64,000 nucleotides of DNA, taken from the NCBI GenBank assembly GCA_037074705.1, contig CM073592.1:58827129-58891128 (forward strand), read 5' to 3'. This document shows, in pieces, positions 51,501-62,509 of this stretch. Every line of letters begins with the position of its first letter. The first letter of the stretch is position 1. The notes under the pieces were generated by a model. That model did not search any database and was not told the DNA's origin. It saw only the letters and a program-made list of their open reading frames with translations. The position numbers and the translations under genes were made by a program. The stretch is from Zhengitettix transpicula (lineage: Eukaryota; Arthropoda; Insecta; Orthoptera; Tetrigidae).

Positions 51501-54500
51501 GTGATATCCTCTTCTTCAGCAGGGCGGTTCTCCCTTTATTGTACATTGGCATATCAGTACACATGTCTGTGATGTTGGAAAACAATTCATTTCCCACTTG
51601 TGATTGCTGATTGAGAACAACCGTTCAGCTGATGCAAAGAATAATGAGGTTAATCTCTGTAAAATGAATGCAAATTTACATTATTATTTCAATATCTATT
51701 CTTTTTCTTTTCAAAAGACCTTAATTTTTTGACTAAATGATTATAATGATTTAAAGATATTCTCTTTTATTTATTATGCAAACCAGATTTTTGTGGATTC
51801 AATATTACAGTAAAAAACTTATCAGGGTTTAATTTTAACATACAATACATCATTAGTGGTTGCAAAATTCTTATCTTCTCTAATATCATACTTGTAATAC
51901 TCATTTTTAAAAGACTTAATATCAAAAACACAGCAAACATACCGTCTCTACTTTTAGGTTTTTCCTAACAACTTATTGTTTTTATATTAATGAGTCTATT
52001 TCAGACTGTATTATTTTAGGATAAATATGCAACACATTTTAAATAATCTGTTTGCTACACAGTACTGTGTTAAAAAATCTTCTTTATTTTTAAATTTGTT
52101 TAATTTGACACACTAAAAGGTAAATTAGTCACTTTACTTAATTTTTGATTATATTATACTTTAAAATTACTTTCCTTGTTTTGAGGTAGTTCTACAAACG
52201 GCATGATCCAAGCTCAAATGAGGAACATGAAATGATGGAGAATCTTTTTAATTGCCTGTGCTCAAGTTTAATGTATGCTCCCAACCGTGAAAGATTTTTG
52301 CGGGGTGAAGGTCTTCAGCTAATGAATTTAATGCTTCGGTAAGTCAAGATTACAGTTTTCTAATTAAATTTCTCTCCCTGGCATTATCCATTTCCTTTTT
52401 TTCTACTTTAGTTCCTTTTAAATGTTTGTAAAATTGTCTGTTGATTGGATTTTACATATTTTATTAGTCTCTTTAATGCATGAAGAACTTACTTACTTGA
52501 TTAATCCAATTTATAGTTAACGAATGGTGACGTAACCGTACCTTGCAATAATCACTTATACTTATATTTCCAATTTGTTATGTTTGTATAATTTTACTTA
52601 GTGAATGCATACCTGAATTAAAAATATTATTTTTAAATTAATTCAATATTCAAGTGTATGGAATTTACAGAATGAAAGTTAATACTAGTGATTCAGGATT
52701 AAGTTTTTAGGTATTGTATTTGGTGATTATCAAAACTTCACATTATATATAATACTTTTCTAGGTGTTTCTAGGTTTATGTTGTTTTGTGATACAAAAAG
52801 TTGTTATTCGTAGCCCAAGGCAGGCACTGAAATTTGGGAACGAAGTAGTTTTTGTGTAAAAGCTTTAGAATTACTGTTTCTATCTCATGTAAAATGTCAA
52901 AATAATTGTCTGCAGTGTTTGGAAGCTCTCTCGTTGCACTATGCAGTAGTATTCAAAATATAATCAGTAAAGCAGATATTAAAATATGTTAAATTGGTTT
53001 CAGTGAGAAAAAGTTATCTCGGAATGGATCCCTCAAAGTTCTTGATCATGCAATGTCTGGTCCAGATGGCAAAGAAAACTGCAATAAATTTGTTGATATT
53101 CTTGGATTGCGCACAATTTTTCCTCTCTTTATGAAAACTCCAAAGAAAAATAGAAAAAGGATATTAACCACTGAGGAGCATGAAGGTATATTTCATATAA
53201 ATAGTTAAACCATATGATTGATCTTTTAAAATAAAAGCTCAATGTAAAAATTTGGTTTAATTTTTATTTTATAATATATTTAAAATATTCAATTAATGCC
53301 GACTGTAACAAAGATTATGGTTCTTAAATGAAATGTTTGTAGGATCAAATGTTTAATTGTGGTTTTATGCTTTAATCTTATTGTACATATTATTGAGCTA
53401 GTAAACCACATAATCCAATTTCTAACACCTAAGTTACCTTATTCAATTGAGGTTCATACAGATCAGTAGTGAATCCACAGAGGTTCAGTAATTGTTCAGT
53501 TTTTCATGGAAACAAAGTCTTAATTGGATTAAACTATATTTCTTATCTAAAACTCATTTTTTAATTCATCTTATTCTTAAATTCAGAGCGAATGTTGTTT
53601 GATTTGCTGTGTAATTCACCAACTATCAAGAATTGCTTAAAATATTTTTACAACTTGAGTTTTCACCCATAAATGTATGAATTGAAATTTAATGTACTTT
53701 GTATAGTCATTTTAAAGCAATGCTTATATTTCAAATAAATAAATATAAATAAAAAATAGCAAATATAAAAAAATAAAAAATTTGAAGGATTTCATTCTAC
53801 ATACTCCCAACAAATTTTATATTAAATTACAAGAAATTCATTATATGGTTGTATGATATTTGATAACTTTTTTTAACAAGTGTACTATACTTTTCAGAAC
53901 ATGTTGTATCCATAATAGCAAGTATGCTTCGCAATTGTCGGGGACCTCAAAGACAAAGACTGCTCAACAAGTTTACTGAAAATGATCATGAAAAAGTTGA
54001 TAGACTTTTAGAATTGCACTTTAAGTACCTAGAAAAAGTAGAACTAGTAGATATGGAATTAGACAAAGAACGTAAGGTATGTATGTTTTCAATAATTCTA
54101 GAAAATGATTTTTAGTTATTTTATATATTAAGTACCTTTTACATAAAATAATTTGATTTAATAATGTGTACAAATTTTTAAAATTATATAACATACAAAT
54201 ATATTATTTATGTAAATGTTTTAAATTTGCCTAATTAAATCTGTATTTCCTGTGATGGTTAAAAACTTGAAATATTATATAAGTGAAGTTCAACTGTAAA
54301 ACTATTTAGGTATAACCTTTGCCTAAAAATTATTGAATAATGAGTGTCAAACTATGATGATTAACTAATATACTAAATTTTCAATACACACATTGTTTTG
54401 TTTGAAAACATTAGCTTCCTATTATTTGTAGTAAAAATGAGTTTTTAAATGTGATCTTAAACTTAGCAAAGAGCTATATTTTGATACTAAATGCCAATAT

Positions 54501-55442
54501 TTATTACTTCTATCACCTTACATTGGTATTGTGTAAAAATGTTATGAATAAATCATAATTATCACTGCTTGTACACACATTATTTGATCTCATGCTAAAC
54601 ATTGAGAGTGACTCCCACTTGTGATAGACATGTTTTCTGCCTTCTTTATGCTTAAACCTTGTTTTAATTAATATTTTGCACTGTTCTCATAAACCTTGTG
54701 AATATATTTCATTATAGGATGGAGAAGATGAAGAAGAAGATAACAACTATTTAAGAAGGTTAGAAGGTGGCCTCTTTACTTTACAGCTTGTAGATTATAT
54801 TCTCCTGGAAGTGTGCACTGGAGGTCCAAGTACAATTAAACAAAGAATGACACAGATTTTGAATCTTCGGGGAGGCTCACTGAAGACTATCAGACATGTC
54901 ATGAGGGGTAAGAATTATACATATATGAAAGAGGAGCAGCTGACTTAAATCGATAGTTGGTGTAGCTAGGAATAAATAAAATGTCTAATTTTTGAGGGCC
55001 TGACACCCTTTCTTCAGAGCATTAGATCTGAAAGGTGTCTTGAAGAAAGGGGCTCAGTGCCTTGAAAATTTGACATGTTAATGCTTCCCAGCCTGACAAC
55101 GCCAACTGTCAATTTAAGACAACTTATCTGCTCACTGTCCTGCTCTATCCAAATATATATAAATGTGAGTATGGGTGCAATATTGTCAAAATAATTCATT
55201 TAAATTTGGACTGATGTTTTATTTAATTGCCGAATCTCGTCACTTCTTAATCAGTCTTAATACATACAGTTGACATTAAAAAAAAATACTGTTGCAGGAA
55301 ATTACATTGAATTGTGTGTGTGTAACCAGTTGAATTTAATTGTTTGATTTCAGAGTATGCAGGAAATCTTGGAGATGCTGGTGATACCGATTGGAGAGAT
55401 ATGGAGCAACAGCATATTTTGCAACTTGTAGATAAATTTTAA
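47225..55442 (+). CDS. CTNNBL1: CTNNBL1 orthologue (beta-catenin-like protein 1), 11 coding exons, complete
   Basis: This gene encodes a nuclear ARM/HEAT-like repeat protein. In vertebrates the family associates with the CDC5L/PRP19 spliceosomal complex and binds nuclear localisation signals of CDC5L and PRP31. Coding exons are 47225-47254, 48228-48485, 48613-48719, 49324-49495, 50779-50938, 51028-51251, 52190-52338, 53004-53185, 53898-54076, 54718-54907 and 55354-55442. They total 1740 nt, giving 579 residues plus TAA; the human protein is 563. Joined exons stay in frame, and the start MDIGELLSYK matches the family N-terminus. Residues 11-96 are a charged, low-complexity tail with basic clusters (PKR, KMRR, DKRK; probable NLS) and a proline-rich run at 58-66. 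The conserved ARM body starts near residue 97 and contains segments such as MRIKFPD, NTDVSVAVVDLLQELTD, VQNLERLDESVKEE and NKFTENDHEKVDRL. The acidic linker near residues 485-497 is about nine residues shorter than in human. Identification is by recalled family sequence, not by a search. Confidence 0.96.
47810..47955. repeat. Foldback element copy in CTNNBL1 intron 1
   Basis: The stretch reads CTTAAATTGTGAGTTGG at its left and ends near CTCTGAAAATTTT. Inverted motifs (TCAGGACAG and TTGTCCTGA) face each other inside it. It aligns by eye with the foldback element in intron 10 of the same gene, including the terminal CTTAAATTG...GTTGG arm and the TTTTCA...TCAGGACA block. The outer part of one arm appears missing, so it is a shortened copy. 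Probably a non-autonomous DNA element; no target-site duplication was established. Confidence 0.5.
48228..48485 (+). CDS. CTNNBL1: CTNNBL1 exon 2
   Basis: Residues 11-96. The acceptor is TTCCAG and the donor GAG|GTACAT, both phase 0. The exon encodes an acidic EEEEED stretch, basic patches, a Ser/Arg/Asp-rich stretch and a proline/leucine-rich run (P58-P66). The end of the exon, rich in Glu, leads into the conserved body. A (TA)n tract begins within a few bases of the donor. Confidence 0.92.
48500..48550. repeat. (TA)n microsatellite in CTNNBL1 intron 2
   Basis: An almost pure TA run of about 50 bases, with a slightly imperfect TA-rich lead-in from 48490. The intron is only 127 bases long and the tract begins within about 15 bases of the 5' splice site. 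Confidence 0.95.
48613..48719 (+). CDS. CTNNBL1: CTNNBL1 exon 3
   Basis: Residues 97-131 plus two bases of a split Lys codon. The acceptor is TTTTAG and the donor AA|GTATGT. It encodes the conserved start of the helical body (LKRMILLFEKR, then NQEMRIKFPDMPE). Confidence 0.94.
49324..49495 (+). CDS. CTNNBL1: CTNNBL1 exon 4
   Basis: The last base of the split Lys132 codon plus residues 133-189. The acceptor is TTGCTAG and the donor CAG|GTAAAT, phase 0. It encodes FMESEVELHETIQEMHAV and the conserved NTDVSVAVVDLLQ ARM segment. Confidence 0.95.
50779..50938 (+). CDS. CTNNBL1: CTNNBL1 exon 5
   Basis: Residues 190-242 plus one base. The acceptor is ATACAG. The following intron begins GCAAGT rather than GT. 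Ending the exon at 50938 is the only choice I found that restores the conserved NTL-A-I-F-E-N junction in frame; the nearest downstream GT gives a stop codon soon after joining. Confidence 0.93.
51028..51251 (+). CDS. CTNNBL1: CTNNBL1 exon 6
   Basis: The split Ala243 codon plus residues 244-317. The acceptor is TATTCAG. The donor is assigned as GCT|GTAGGT. A stronger-looking GT four bases downstream (GTAG|GTATTA) would shift the frame relative to exon 7. It encodes EFRPEVC, MQWLLKRLRVKGPFD and GIDVLLQQL. Confidence 0.92.
52190..52338 (+). CDS. CTNNBL1: CTNNBL1 exon 7
   Basis: Residues 318-366 plus two bases of an Arg codon. The acceptor is GAGGTAG, without a strong polypyrimidine tract immediately before it, and the donor is CG|GTAAGT. 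It encodes YKRHDPS, EEHEMMENLFNCLCSSLM and GEGLQLMNLML, all matching the family. Confidence 0.94.
53004..53185 (+). CDS. CTNNBL1: CTNNBL1 exon 8
   Basis: Completes Arg367 and encodes residues 368-427 plus one base. The acceptor is GTTTCAG and the donor GAAG|GTATAT. It encodes LKVLDHAMSGPDG and KFVDILGLRTIFPLFMKTPK, the most recognisable family block. Confidence 0.95.
53898..54076 (+). CDS. CTNNBL1: CTNNBL1 exon 9
   Basis: Completes Glu428 and encodes residues 429-487. The acceptor is TTTTCAG and the donor AAG|GTATGT, phase 0. It encodes LLNKFTENDHEKVDRLLE and HFKYLEKVEL. Confidence 0.95.
54718..54907 (+). CDS. CTNNBL1: CTNNBL1 exon 10
   Basis: Residues 488-550 plus one base. The acceptor is ATTATAG and the donor AGGG|GTAAGA. 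It opens with an acidic run (DGEDEEED) in place of the longer acidic linker of human CTNNBL1, then encodes NNYLRRLEGGLFTLQ and the conserved QRMTQILNLRGG-type segment. Confidence 0.94.
54933..55133. repeat. Foldback (palindromic) element in CTNNBL1 intron 10
   Basis: About 200 bp forming an imperfect palindrome centred near 55025. The left arm (from 54941) and the right arm (to about 55120) pair over roughly 80-85 bases; examples are CTTAAAT...AGTTGG against CCAACTGTCAATTTAAG, and CCCTTTCTTCA against TGAAGAAAGG. It fills nearly half of the intron. A MITE or foldback transposon is the likeliest explanation, and the related copy in intron 1 supports a mobile family. Confidence 0.7.
55354..55442 (+). 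CDS. CTNNBL1: CTNNBL1 exon 11 (terminal)
   Basis: Completes Glu551 and encodes residues 552-579, ending in LQLVDKF and TAA. The acceptor is GATTTCAG. The C-terminus EYAGNLGD then a variable stretch, then a short Leu-rich helix, has the same layout as in vertebrate orthologues. Confidence 0.94.
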
Positions 55443-55580
55443 TGTAATGATTTTTGTATATTTTTATAAATTTATGTAAATAATGTTTCTATAAAAATGA
55501 AATTTTTTGTAGTTTTTATTTTACTTGATTACAAGCCAATCATGCCTGATCCATTTGCATGCATAAATGTTATGAAAAGA

Positions 55581-55586
55581 AATAAA
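55581..55586 (+). terminator. Poly(A) signal of CTNNBL1
   Basis: AATAAA 139 bases after the stop codon is the first canonical hexamer downstream. A weaker TATAAA lies near 55490. Cleavage would be expected about 10-30 bases later. Confidence 0.65.
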
Positions 55587-55900
55587 ACATTATTAGAAAA
55601 GTACATTGGAAATATTTACTTGTACATAGCTCTTAGAGTACATAATAAATAATTTACTTGTTAGTGATTACTCATACATCCCTAAAATTATTGTATATTT
55701 CATCAGATTATTTTTTAATAAGTTACTGATTGGTGTAATATTACACTCAGAATCATTCATTTTGTAATAACATTTTTTCATTTTTAGTGTTTATTTTGGT
55801 GTTTAATGTTGGGTCGTACTGCTGTGCCAAATAAGGAAATTATTTTTTCGTAAAACCTATATATTGTGTTTGATGTTGGTTTTGAACCTTAAAAAAATTA

Positions 55901-56619
55901 TACAGGGTGATTCTATGGTCATGGGACAAACTTTGAAGGCTGGTACAGCTACTGAAACATACAGTTTTTGTATGAAAATGTTCGGTCGGAAGTGATGTGG
56001 TTGAGGTACAAAAACAAAAGATGAGACATGAAAATAACAACATTGTTTATTTACATCATTGCAAATTACTTATTTCCAGTATTTTTACAATAAATGCTCA
56101 ACATTGTGACCGCCAACATTAATGCATGCTTGAAAGTGTTGAAGGAGTGATTGACGAATAGTTCCAAAGATACCATTGCAGCCACAATGGATAATCGAGC
56201 AATGAGGTCGTCAATCGAGTCAACAGGAGTCACATAAATGATGGCTCCATAAAAAGTAATTGATTCTCTATAAATCCTGCCATTTGACAGGCCTATCACA
56301 CCCAATACATCACCCTAAAAAATAGGCATTCTGGTACTTGTGGTCAACCACTTTGAAATAAGTCATGCTGAAACCACATTTAATTGTGAATGGCAAATGG
56401 AACATCTTGCAACAATTCTAGAAAAATCTCTTCCAGCCAAATTTTGAGCATTTATTGTGAACGTTGCTTGGAAAGAAGAACTTTGTAATGATGAAGATGT
56501 AAATAAATCATGTTTGTCAACACATTACTTGGAGCATACATTCCTATACCAAAAATGTATGTTTTAGTAAGCTGTACCACCCCTCAAAGTTTGTTCCATG
56601 ACCCTAGAATCACCTTGTA
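55901..56619 (-). mobile_element. Tc1/mariner-IS630 superfamily remnant with terminal inverted repeats
   Basis: About 36-bp inverted repeats flank a 719-bp element. The left end reads TACAGGGTGATTC and the right end GAATCACCTTGTA; both continue inward with a CATGGGACAAACTTT-like sequence. TA dinucleotides at both ends fit a TA target duplication. On the minus strand, 56305-56066 keeps an open stretch with a PVDSIDDLIAR segment, which resembles the C-terminal part of DDE transposases of this superfamily as recalled. The rest is too short for a full transposase, so this is an internally deleted, non-autonomous copy just downstream of CTNNBL1. Confidence 0.75.
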
Positions 56620-58230
56620 TATATAGCTTACTGACAATTTAGAAAAATAAACGATTGATTGGATTATAACCTATCATTTTTTTGAGATAAGCTCACTAAT
56701 CTAGTAACACACATTTTTGGAAAACTTTCTATTAAAAATCTGTGGCAGTTTTTAAAGCTTTTAACTTCAGTTGAAACCAATAATTACTATTAGAAAGCTT
56801 GATAACTTTGCATACATTCACTCCTTTATTCCAAAAACATAATGTTATTCTTACATGTCAGTACGTACAATCATTAATGCTGTTATTGATAAATGTTAGT
56901 ATTCTATTGACGACCAATATAGATGTGCACAATTTTTATAGTTAAGATATTCTCCATTGGCTAAATTTTGTGAATTATTCTGTACAAGTGTAAGGTGCAA
57001 TTAAATGTGTTTTTCAATTAATTTACCTATCTTAATTAGGCTGCATGTATGAGCATAAATTGGACGTTGAAATGTAATTAAAATCACATATTTGGAAATC
57101 ACTTATTTTTCTATCTACCATATATATTATTTTAGTTAGTAGCCATAATCGAAGGAATGGTAACTTTTTTTGTAGCTATACTAGATACTGTACATAAATA
57201 TTAGAATAATTTGGAAATTATTTCTCTCAATGTCACTTTAACTTTCTTTTGTTGATTCAGTAGTTATAACAGAAAACAAAATATGACCTAATGCAATATT
57301 CACTTCCAAACCTTTCAATTTAGTTCTATATTACTATACCACTTACAAATCTAGAACTTGTAATAGCTCAGAAATTACATTATATTTTTATGCATACTGA
57401 TGAACAGGACTAAATTTCTTTCGTACCTAAAGTTTATCGTATTTCATTTATCAGGCCCACATAAATCCGGAAAATCCCTACAATTCCACAGAATTAAAAT
57501 TTAATATTTGTGTTTTGGCACATAAAAAATCAGTGCTATTGGTTTGGTGAGGAAGCGCAATGGTATAAGACGCTGTAAAATAGATGAGATAAGAGTCTCA
57601 ATTGTTTTTATTCCAGAATTAAAGTACTTCTTCATTAACGACCAGCATTTCAATTACTTTTGAACAATAAATTCTTTCGTCCATGGTGTAAAAAATATTT
57701 AAAAAAACGCGAGTTGTTCGTTACATAATCGAGATGCCAATTTACTGATATAAAAATAAAATTTATTATTAAATTGAAAATAAAAATAAATGCGTTTATT
57801 TCCTCCAACAAGTGGCAAATTATTCTGTTCGTTTGTAATCGTTTGGCAAGCCCACAAGATCTCGTAACGTAGACTTTTCCAGTATATTCGATGCGATTCA
57901 CAGTATTTTATTTCAAGTCATATTTCATCTGCACAATCGAGTAACTTTACTTTTTACTGATAAATCATTAACCTTCAAGGTTATCTAATTAACTGTAATA
58001 AAATTGAGTTATAGAGACTTTAGAAAAAAGTTAAAAACTGTTGCTTGTACATGTAATGCTCATCACGTGTTTTTCAAAATAATTACGCCATTATAATCGA
58101 GATTTTATTTCATTCCATTTATGCCGGATGTTCGTGAGTAATGTTCTGTAAAATTGAGGATAGGCTAATTTGACGGTCATTAAGCTTAGATACTTGTATA
58201 GTTATTATTTCCTGTATAACCATGTAATTG

Positions 58231-58285
<55 letters not shown>

Positions 58286-59440
58286 TTCTCGACTTAAGAA
58301 TATCTCACAGAATGGAGTGAAACATATATATTTTTTAATTTTATTAGTTAACTTATTATATATATGATTTTATATAACGGTGATACATGCATGAATGGTT
58401 GAACATATTTTTAATACAAACTAATCAGAAATCTTAAGTAAGATGAAGATGCAAAGCTCAACTTTGTATGATTTAATAATTGACTAAGAATGACAAATTA
58501 TCTATCAGAAATAACTGATATTCGGAGGAATTATGAGCTTGACAATTCATAGAATTATGAAATATAACTGGACATTTTTCGGTAGTATCGCAGAAATAAA
58601 AGTGATAATTTTCTGTCTTGAAATCTTGGTTGTGTTTGTAGAGTTCCAAGGAAGAATACGATGGAAGCTCACAAGACAAACGCAAGTCTCTGAATTATGC
58701 AGTATTGACCACGTGCGTGCCCTAATCTGACTGAAGAGCACCATGCCTACCAAATTATTAACACCTTTCCGCGTTTCAGGTGTCCTTTTACCAAATGCGG
58801 GGACGCAGAGAGGAATAAAATTATGTTTCGAAAAGGAATATGAATTCTGTCAGAAAGAGCAGTCATTTCGCATGGTGTTTAACTGGGATAAGTTGTTACA
58901 ATCAATACAGTTACACAAAATTTTATAGACATTGATTCAACTCAGATAATAATTTTGTCGAAAAGGTGAATCAAATGATTTAATTTTGCGTCAAAGCTTT
59001 TCATTTCGTTAAGTAATGCTACAGTATTAATTATTTCTTGGTCTACGCCTAAAGAACTTACGTAGTAATTGTTTCGGTAAATTTTTCAAGTCGTAATAAT
59101 ACTCATCGATTCATTTAAAAATCAATATTCAACCTTGTCTTCTTTATCCTCTGAAATTGAATTGATAAATGTGGGCATATATACCACAATGCGTACAAAT
59201 TCGAAACAATTTTTAATTAACCTTTCTAATCTGAATACTTATATAAGCTTTCAACAGCGCGTTAAGCGTCGCCCTATAAACATTTGTTTCCTGAGTTACA
59301 ATATATGTTTTATTTTGTTTCAGATTCAAGGGCTAGGGTTGTTTCGCTCTATACGGAACCAGGCCAACATATTAAAATCGCCCGGAACAGGGACAAGATA
59401 GTGATATATTCTTAGACATTTTGCTCAGTAACCAATACGG
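56620..59440. other. Non-genic, AT-rich stretch downstream of CTNNBL1
   Basis: Contains only the TA microsatellite at 58.23 kb. No second gene was recognised. Confidence 0.6.
58233..58280. repeat. (TA)n microsatellite
   Basis: An uninterrupted AT/TA run of about 47 bases in otherwise featureless AT-rich sequence. Confidence 0.95.
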
Positions 59441-59630
59441 GATCGGCCTATTGTGGTGTAGTGGCCAGCGTCATTGTCTATCGAAACAGAAGTTCCGGGT
59501 TCCAGCAGTGGCATGGATGTTTGTGGTCGTCCTGGTCACGAAAACTGGGAGAATCGACACTCTGTCTAGGTGTCAGTCCAGAAAGTGGCAGTCGTCTCGG
59601 TAGGCCAAGGTCATTGGGGGTGAGGAGCCA
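59441..59630 (+). repeat. tRNA-derived SINE, second copy
   Basis: An A box-like TGGTGTAGTGG (59454-59464), then GCCAGCGT, and a B box-like GGTTCCAGCA (59498-59507), followed by GGCATGGATGTTTGTG, which it shares with 25664-25800. The 3' half contains GAAAACTGGGAGAATCG, also recognisable in the minus-strand copy near 62.5 kb. Confidence 0.7.
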
Positions 59631-59984
59631 AGGAGTAGTAATTATCCATTCCTTAAAATGTTTTTTACTCACAATCTGAATTAACAAGTCCAAATAGACT
59701 GAGTTAACAAGATCACCCCAATAGGTATATAGATAGATGCATGTGCTCAGTATATTTTATGTGGGGAATGTTCTTTTTTTACTTTCTGGCGAACGTGATT
59801 AATTAACATATTGTTGAGTTCATTTTCTTCATGTTCAGATCTGTCTAATAATCAATTTTATTGAAATGCCCCTACAGTTTTGACAATTTTTCAACAAACC
59901 ACGCAATTCGTGAAGTAAAACAAATAATGCATATTTAACATAAGATTTTTTAATGTTACCGCTGGAATATATATTTATATATTA

Positions 59985-62290
59985 CTAGCTGAGTGCCCGG
60001 CGTTGCCCGAGATGCCATTTATCCATAACCCCCGATTTGTTTCGTTATTTTTATGTAACGCAACTCGACCTCTGTCCCTAAATGTATTATCGGCCAGGTT
60101 GCATTGTTTGAAAATTCACTAAATTAAATTAATAATGTGGTACTTAATTTAGTAATTTTCGAAATTAAATAATTAATTTTTATTTAAATTAAAAATGTGG
60201 TACTTAATTTAGTAATTTTCGAAATTAAATAATTAATTTTTGTTTAAATTAAAAACTATTTGTTAAATTTTATGTATTTTTCTGCAAATAATTTTTTTTA
60301 AGCGGAATGATGTTGGCGTTCCGATATTCATCTTCTATGTATTCAGTAATTATGCTGCAGCGTCGGGCCCCAAGAGGGGTTGAAATTTTACACACATAAC
60401 ATAGGTAGAAATACTATAAATCTAATTATCCCTGGAAAATATTTATTGAATTTTAATATCGGTCGTTATTTCTTGTTTCAATAGTTCCACCCCCGTCCAG
60501 CTCTACCACTTCAATCAAATGTCATAAATAAACTCAGCGACATCAAGAACCTCGGATGTGTCTGTAATCTCGGTTTTATTCGCGTTATTTATTTGTAACG
60601 CCCGTCCACCCTCACCCCTAAGAGTGCTCATTTCCGGGTTGCAATTATACTTAGATAACATCGATTGAAACACTATGTATCTCTTCGATCCCTAAAAATA
60701 TTTATCTGCCTAAATATTAGCATGTTTGAATGTTTCCACACTCTCCTATAAGTGTGCTTCCCGAAAGGGGCTGAAATTTTTCAAAAAACATCGTTAGATT
60801 TATTATCAATTATATTGACTTCGACAATTAATTATGTAACGCAAATATCGACCGTTTAACATGTTAGAAAAATTCCACCCCCGTCAACCCCGTCCACCCT
60901 TGTCCCTGGGGGTTAAATCGCCAATTGAATGCCATTATTAAACTCGGCGACATCTATAACCTTGGATTTGACTCCAATCTAGGATATATTCGCATTATTT
61001 TATTGTACCGCTACTCCACACCCACCCCTAAGGGCTCTCTACTGCTAAGCTCGAAAGGGATTGAAATTATACTCGTAGAAAACGTAGATATATTTGATCA
61101 ATCTCATTGATCCCGAAAAATATTTAGTCGTCGCAAAAATCGGTAGATTAACATGTTTGACAATTTCCACCCCCGCCCCTGGGAGGTTAATTGCTAGTTG
61201 AATGTCATAATTAAATTCAGCGTTATCCATAACTTAAGTTTTGAATCCAATCTGGGTTATATTCAAGTTATTTTATTGTATCGGCCATCCACCCCCACCC
61301 TATGGGTGCTCCTTTCCCATTCCGTAAAAGGTTGAAATTTTACTCATATTGATTGGTACAAACACTATTAATTACTTTTACCCCGAAAATTTTTATCCGA
61401 CTCAAATATCGGCCGTGTTAGCATGTTTGAAAATATCCACCCCTAACCACCCCCGCTTGGAGGACTTAAACGGAAACTTGAATATCATAATTAAACTCAC
61501 TCACAACCGTAACCCTGGATTCGTGTCCAATCTCGATTGTGTTTGCGTTATTTTTATAGAAATCCGCCCCCCCTCCCTTAAGGGTTCTCCACTCCAAATC
61601 CCGAAAGAGGTTAATATTAAATAAATGGAACATGTTGAGAAATCTCAATGAACCAGAAAACTATTTATTCGACGCAAATATCGACTGGTTAAGATTTTGA
61701 AAAATTTAATCCCCGTCCACCCCCGCTTGGGGGAGTTAAACTGTAAGTTGTATGTCATAATTAAACACAGTGATAAATATATCCCCGGATTCGAGTAAAA
61801 ATTCGAATGTGTTTGCGTTATTTTGATGTAATGCCATTCCACCCCCAAATCTTACGGGTGTACCACTGCCATGCCGAAAGGGGTTGAATTTATACACAAA
61901 CAACATGAGTAGAAATACAATAAATATAATTAAACCTGAAATATTTTTATTCAACAAATATAACTGTTGTGTTTGCATGTTCCAAAATTTTCACCCCGCT
62001 CACCTCTGCCCCTGGGGGTTAAATACCAAGTTGAATGTCATAATTAAACTCAGTGTCATCCATAAACTTGGATTTGACTCCAATCTCAGTTGTATTCGCG
62101 TTATTTTCCTCTAACCGCTAAGGGTGCTCCTTTTCCATGCTGTTAGCGGTTGAAATTATACTCAGATAAGATCGGTAGAAACACTATCAATCTCTTTGAC
62201 ATCGAAAAATATTTATTTGACTTGAATATCCGCCGTTTTAGCATGTATGAAATTTTGCACCCTGTCCACACGCGCTCCTGGTGGTTGTAG
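59985..62290. repeat. Tandem array, period about 280 bp, diverged
   Basis: A repeating unit contains, in order: a CATAATTAAACTCAG-like box, a GGATTTGACTCCAATCT-like box, GTTATTTTNNTGTAACG, CCACCCCCACCCCTAAGGG, GAAAGGGGTTGAAATT, AAATATTTATTTGAC and CATGTTTGAAAATTTCCACC. The GTTATTTT box occurs near 60051, 60582, 60992, 61272, 61547, 61818 and 62098, and from the third copy on the spacing is about 270-280. Copies are clearly diverged. The array begins at a CTAGCTGAGTGCCCGGCG motif (59985). The open frames within it are shadows of the repeat. Confidence 0.85.
60122..60248. repeat. 60-bp direct duplication inside the tandem array
   Basis: The stretch around ATGTGGTACTTAATTTAG occurs twice with a period of exactly 60 bases (60135 and 60195) and only one or two differences. 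It disturbs the regular spacing at the start of the array and is a younger duplication than the array itself. Confidence 0.9.
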
Positions 62291-62390
62291 ACGTGTCTCA
62301 CCCTGACAGTGTTCTTCTCCTTGTCACAAAGAACACGTGTACGAAATTTGATGCAATTTTCTCCACGGGTGTAGATTTGTATAAGGAACA

Positions 62391-62421
62391 TACACACACA
62401 CACACACACATACATACATAC
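62391..62421. repeat. (CA)n/(CATA)n microsatellite
   Basis: A CA run followed by CATA units directly after the tandem array. Confidence 0.9.
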
Positions 62422-62509
62422 ACAAATACACTCCTTTTCATTTATAAGATTATTATCATTGGCTCTAACAGGATGGCTGCCATACTGTTATCTTCCCATG
62501 ACACATTCT

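Noticed and set aside
51317..51610. 97-codon frame within CTNNBL1 intron 6, and its antisense
   Set aside because: Splicing of exons 6 and 7 in frame removes it, and it has no homology that I recognise.
59985..62290. CRISPR array
   Set aside because: The units are about 280 bp and diverged along their length, without short identical repeats or unique spacers, in a eukaryotic genome.
61349..62415. Several 60-90 codon frames on both strands
   Set aside because: All are shadows of the 280-bp tandem array; no frame is preserved between units.
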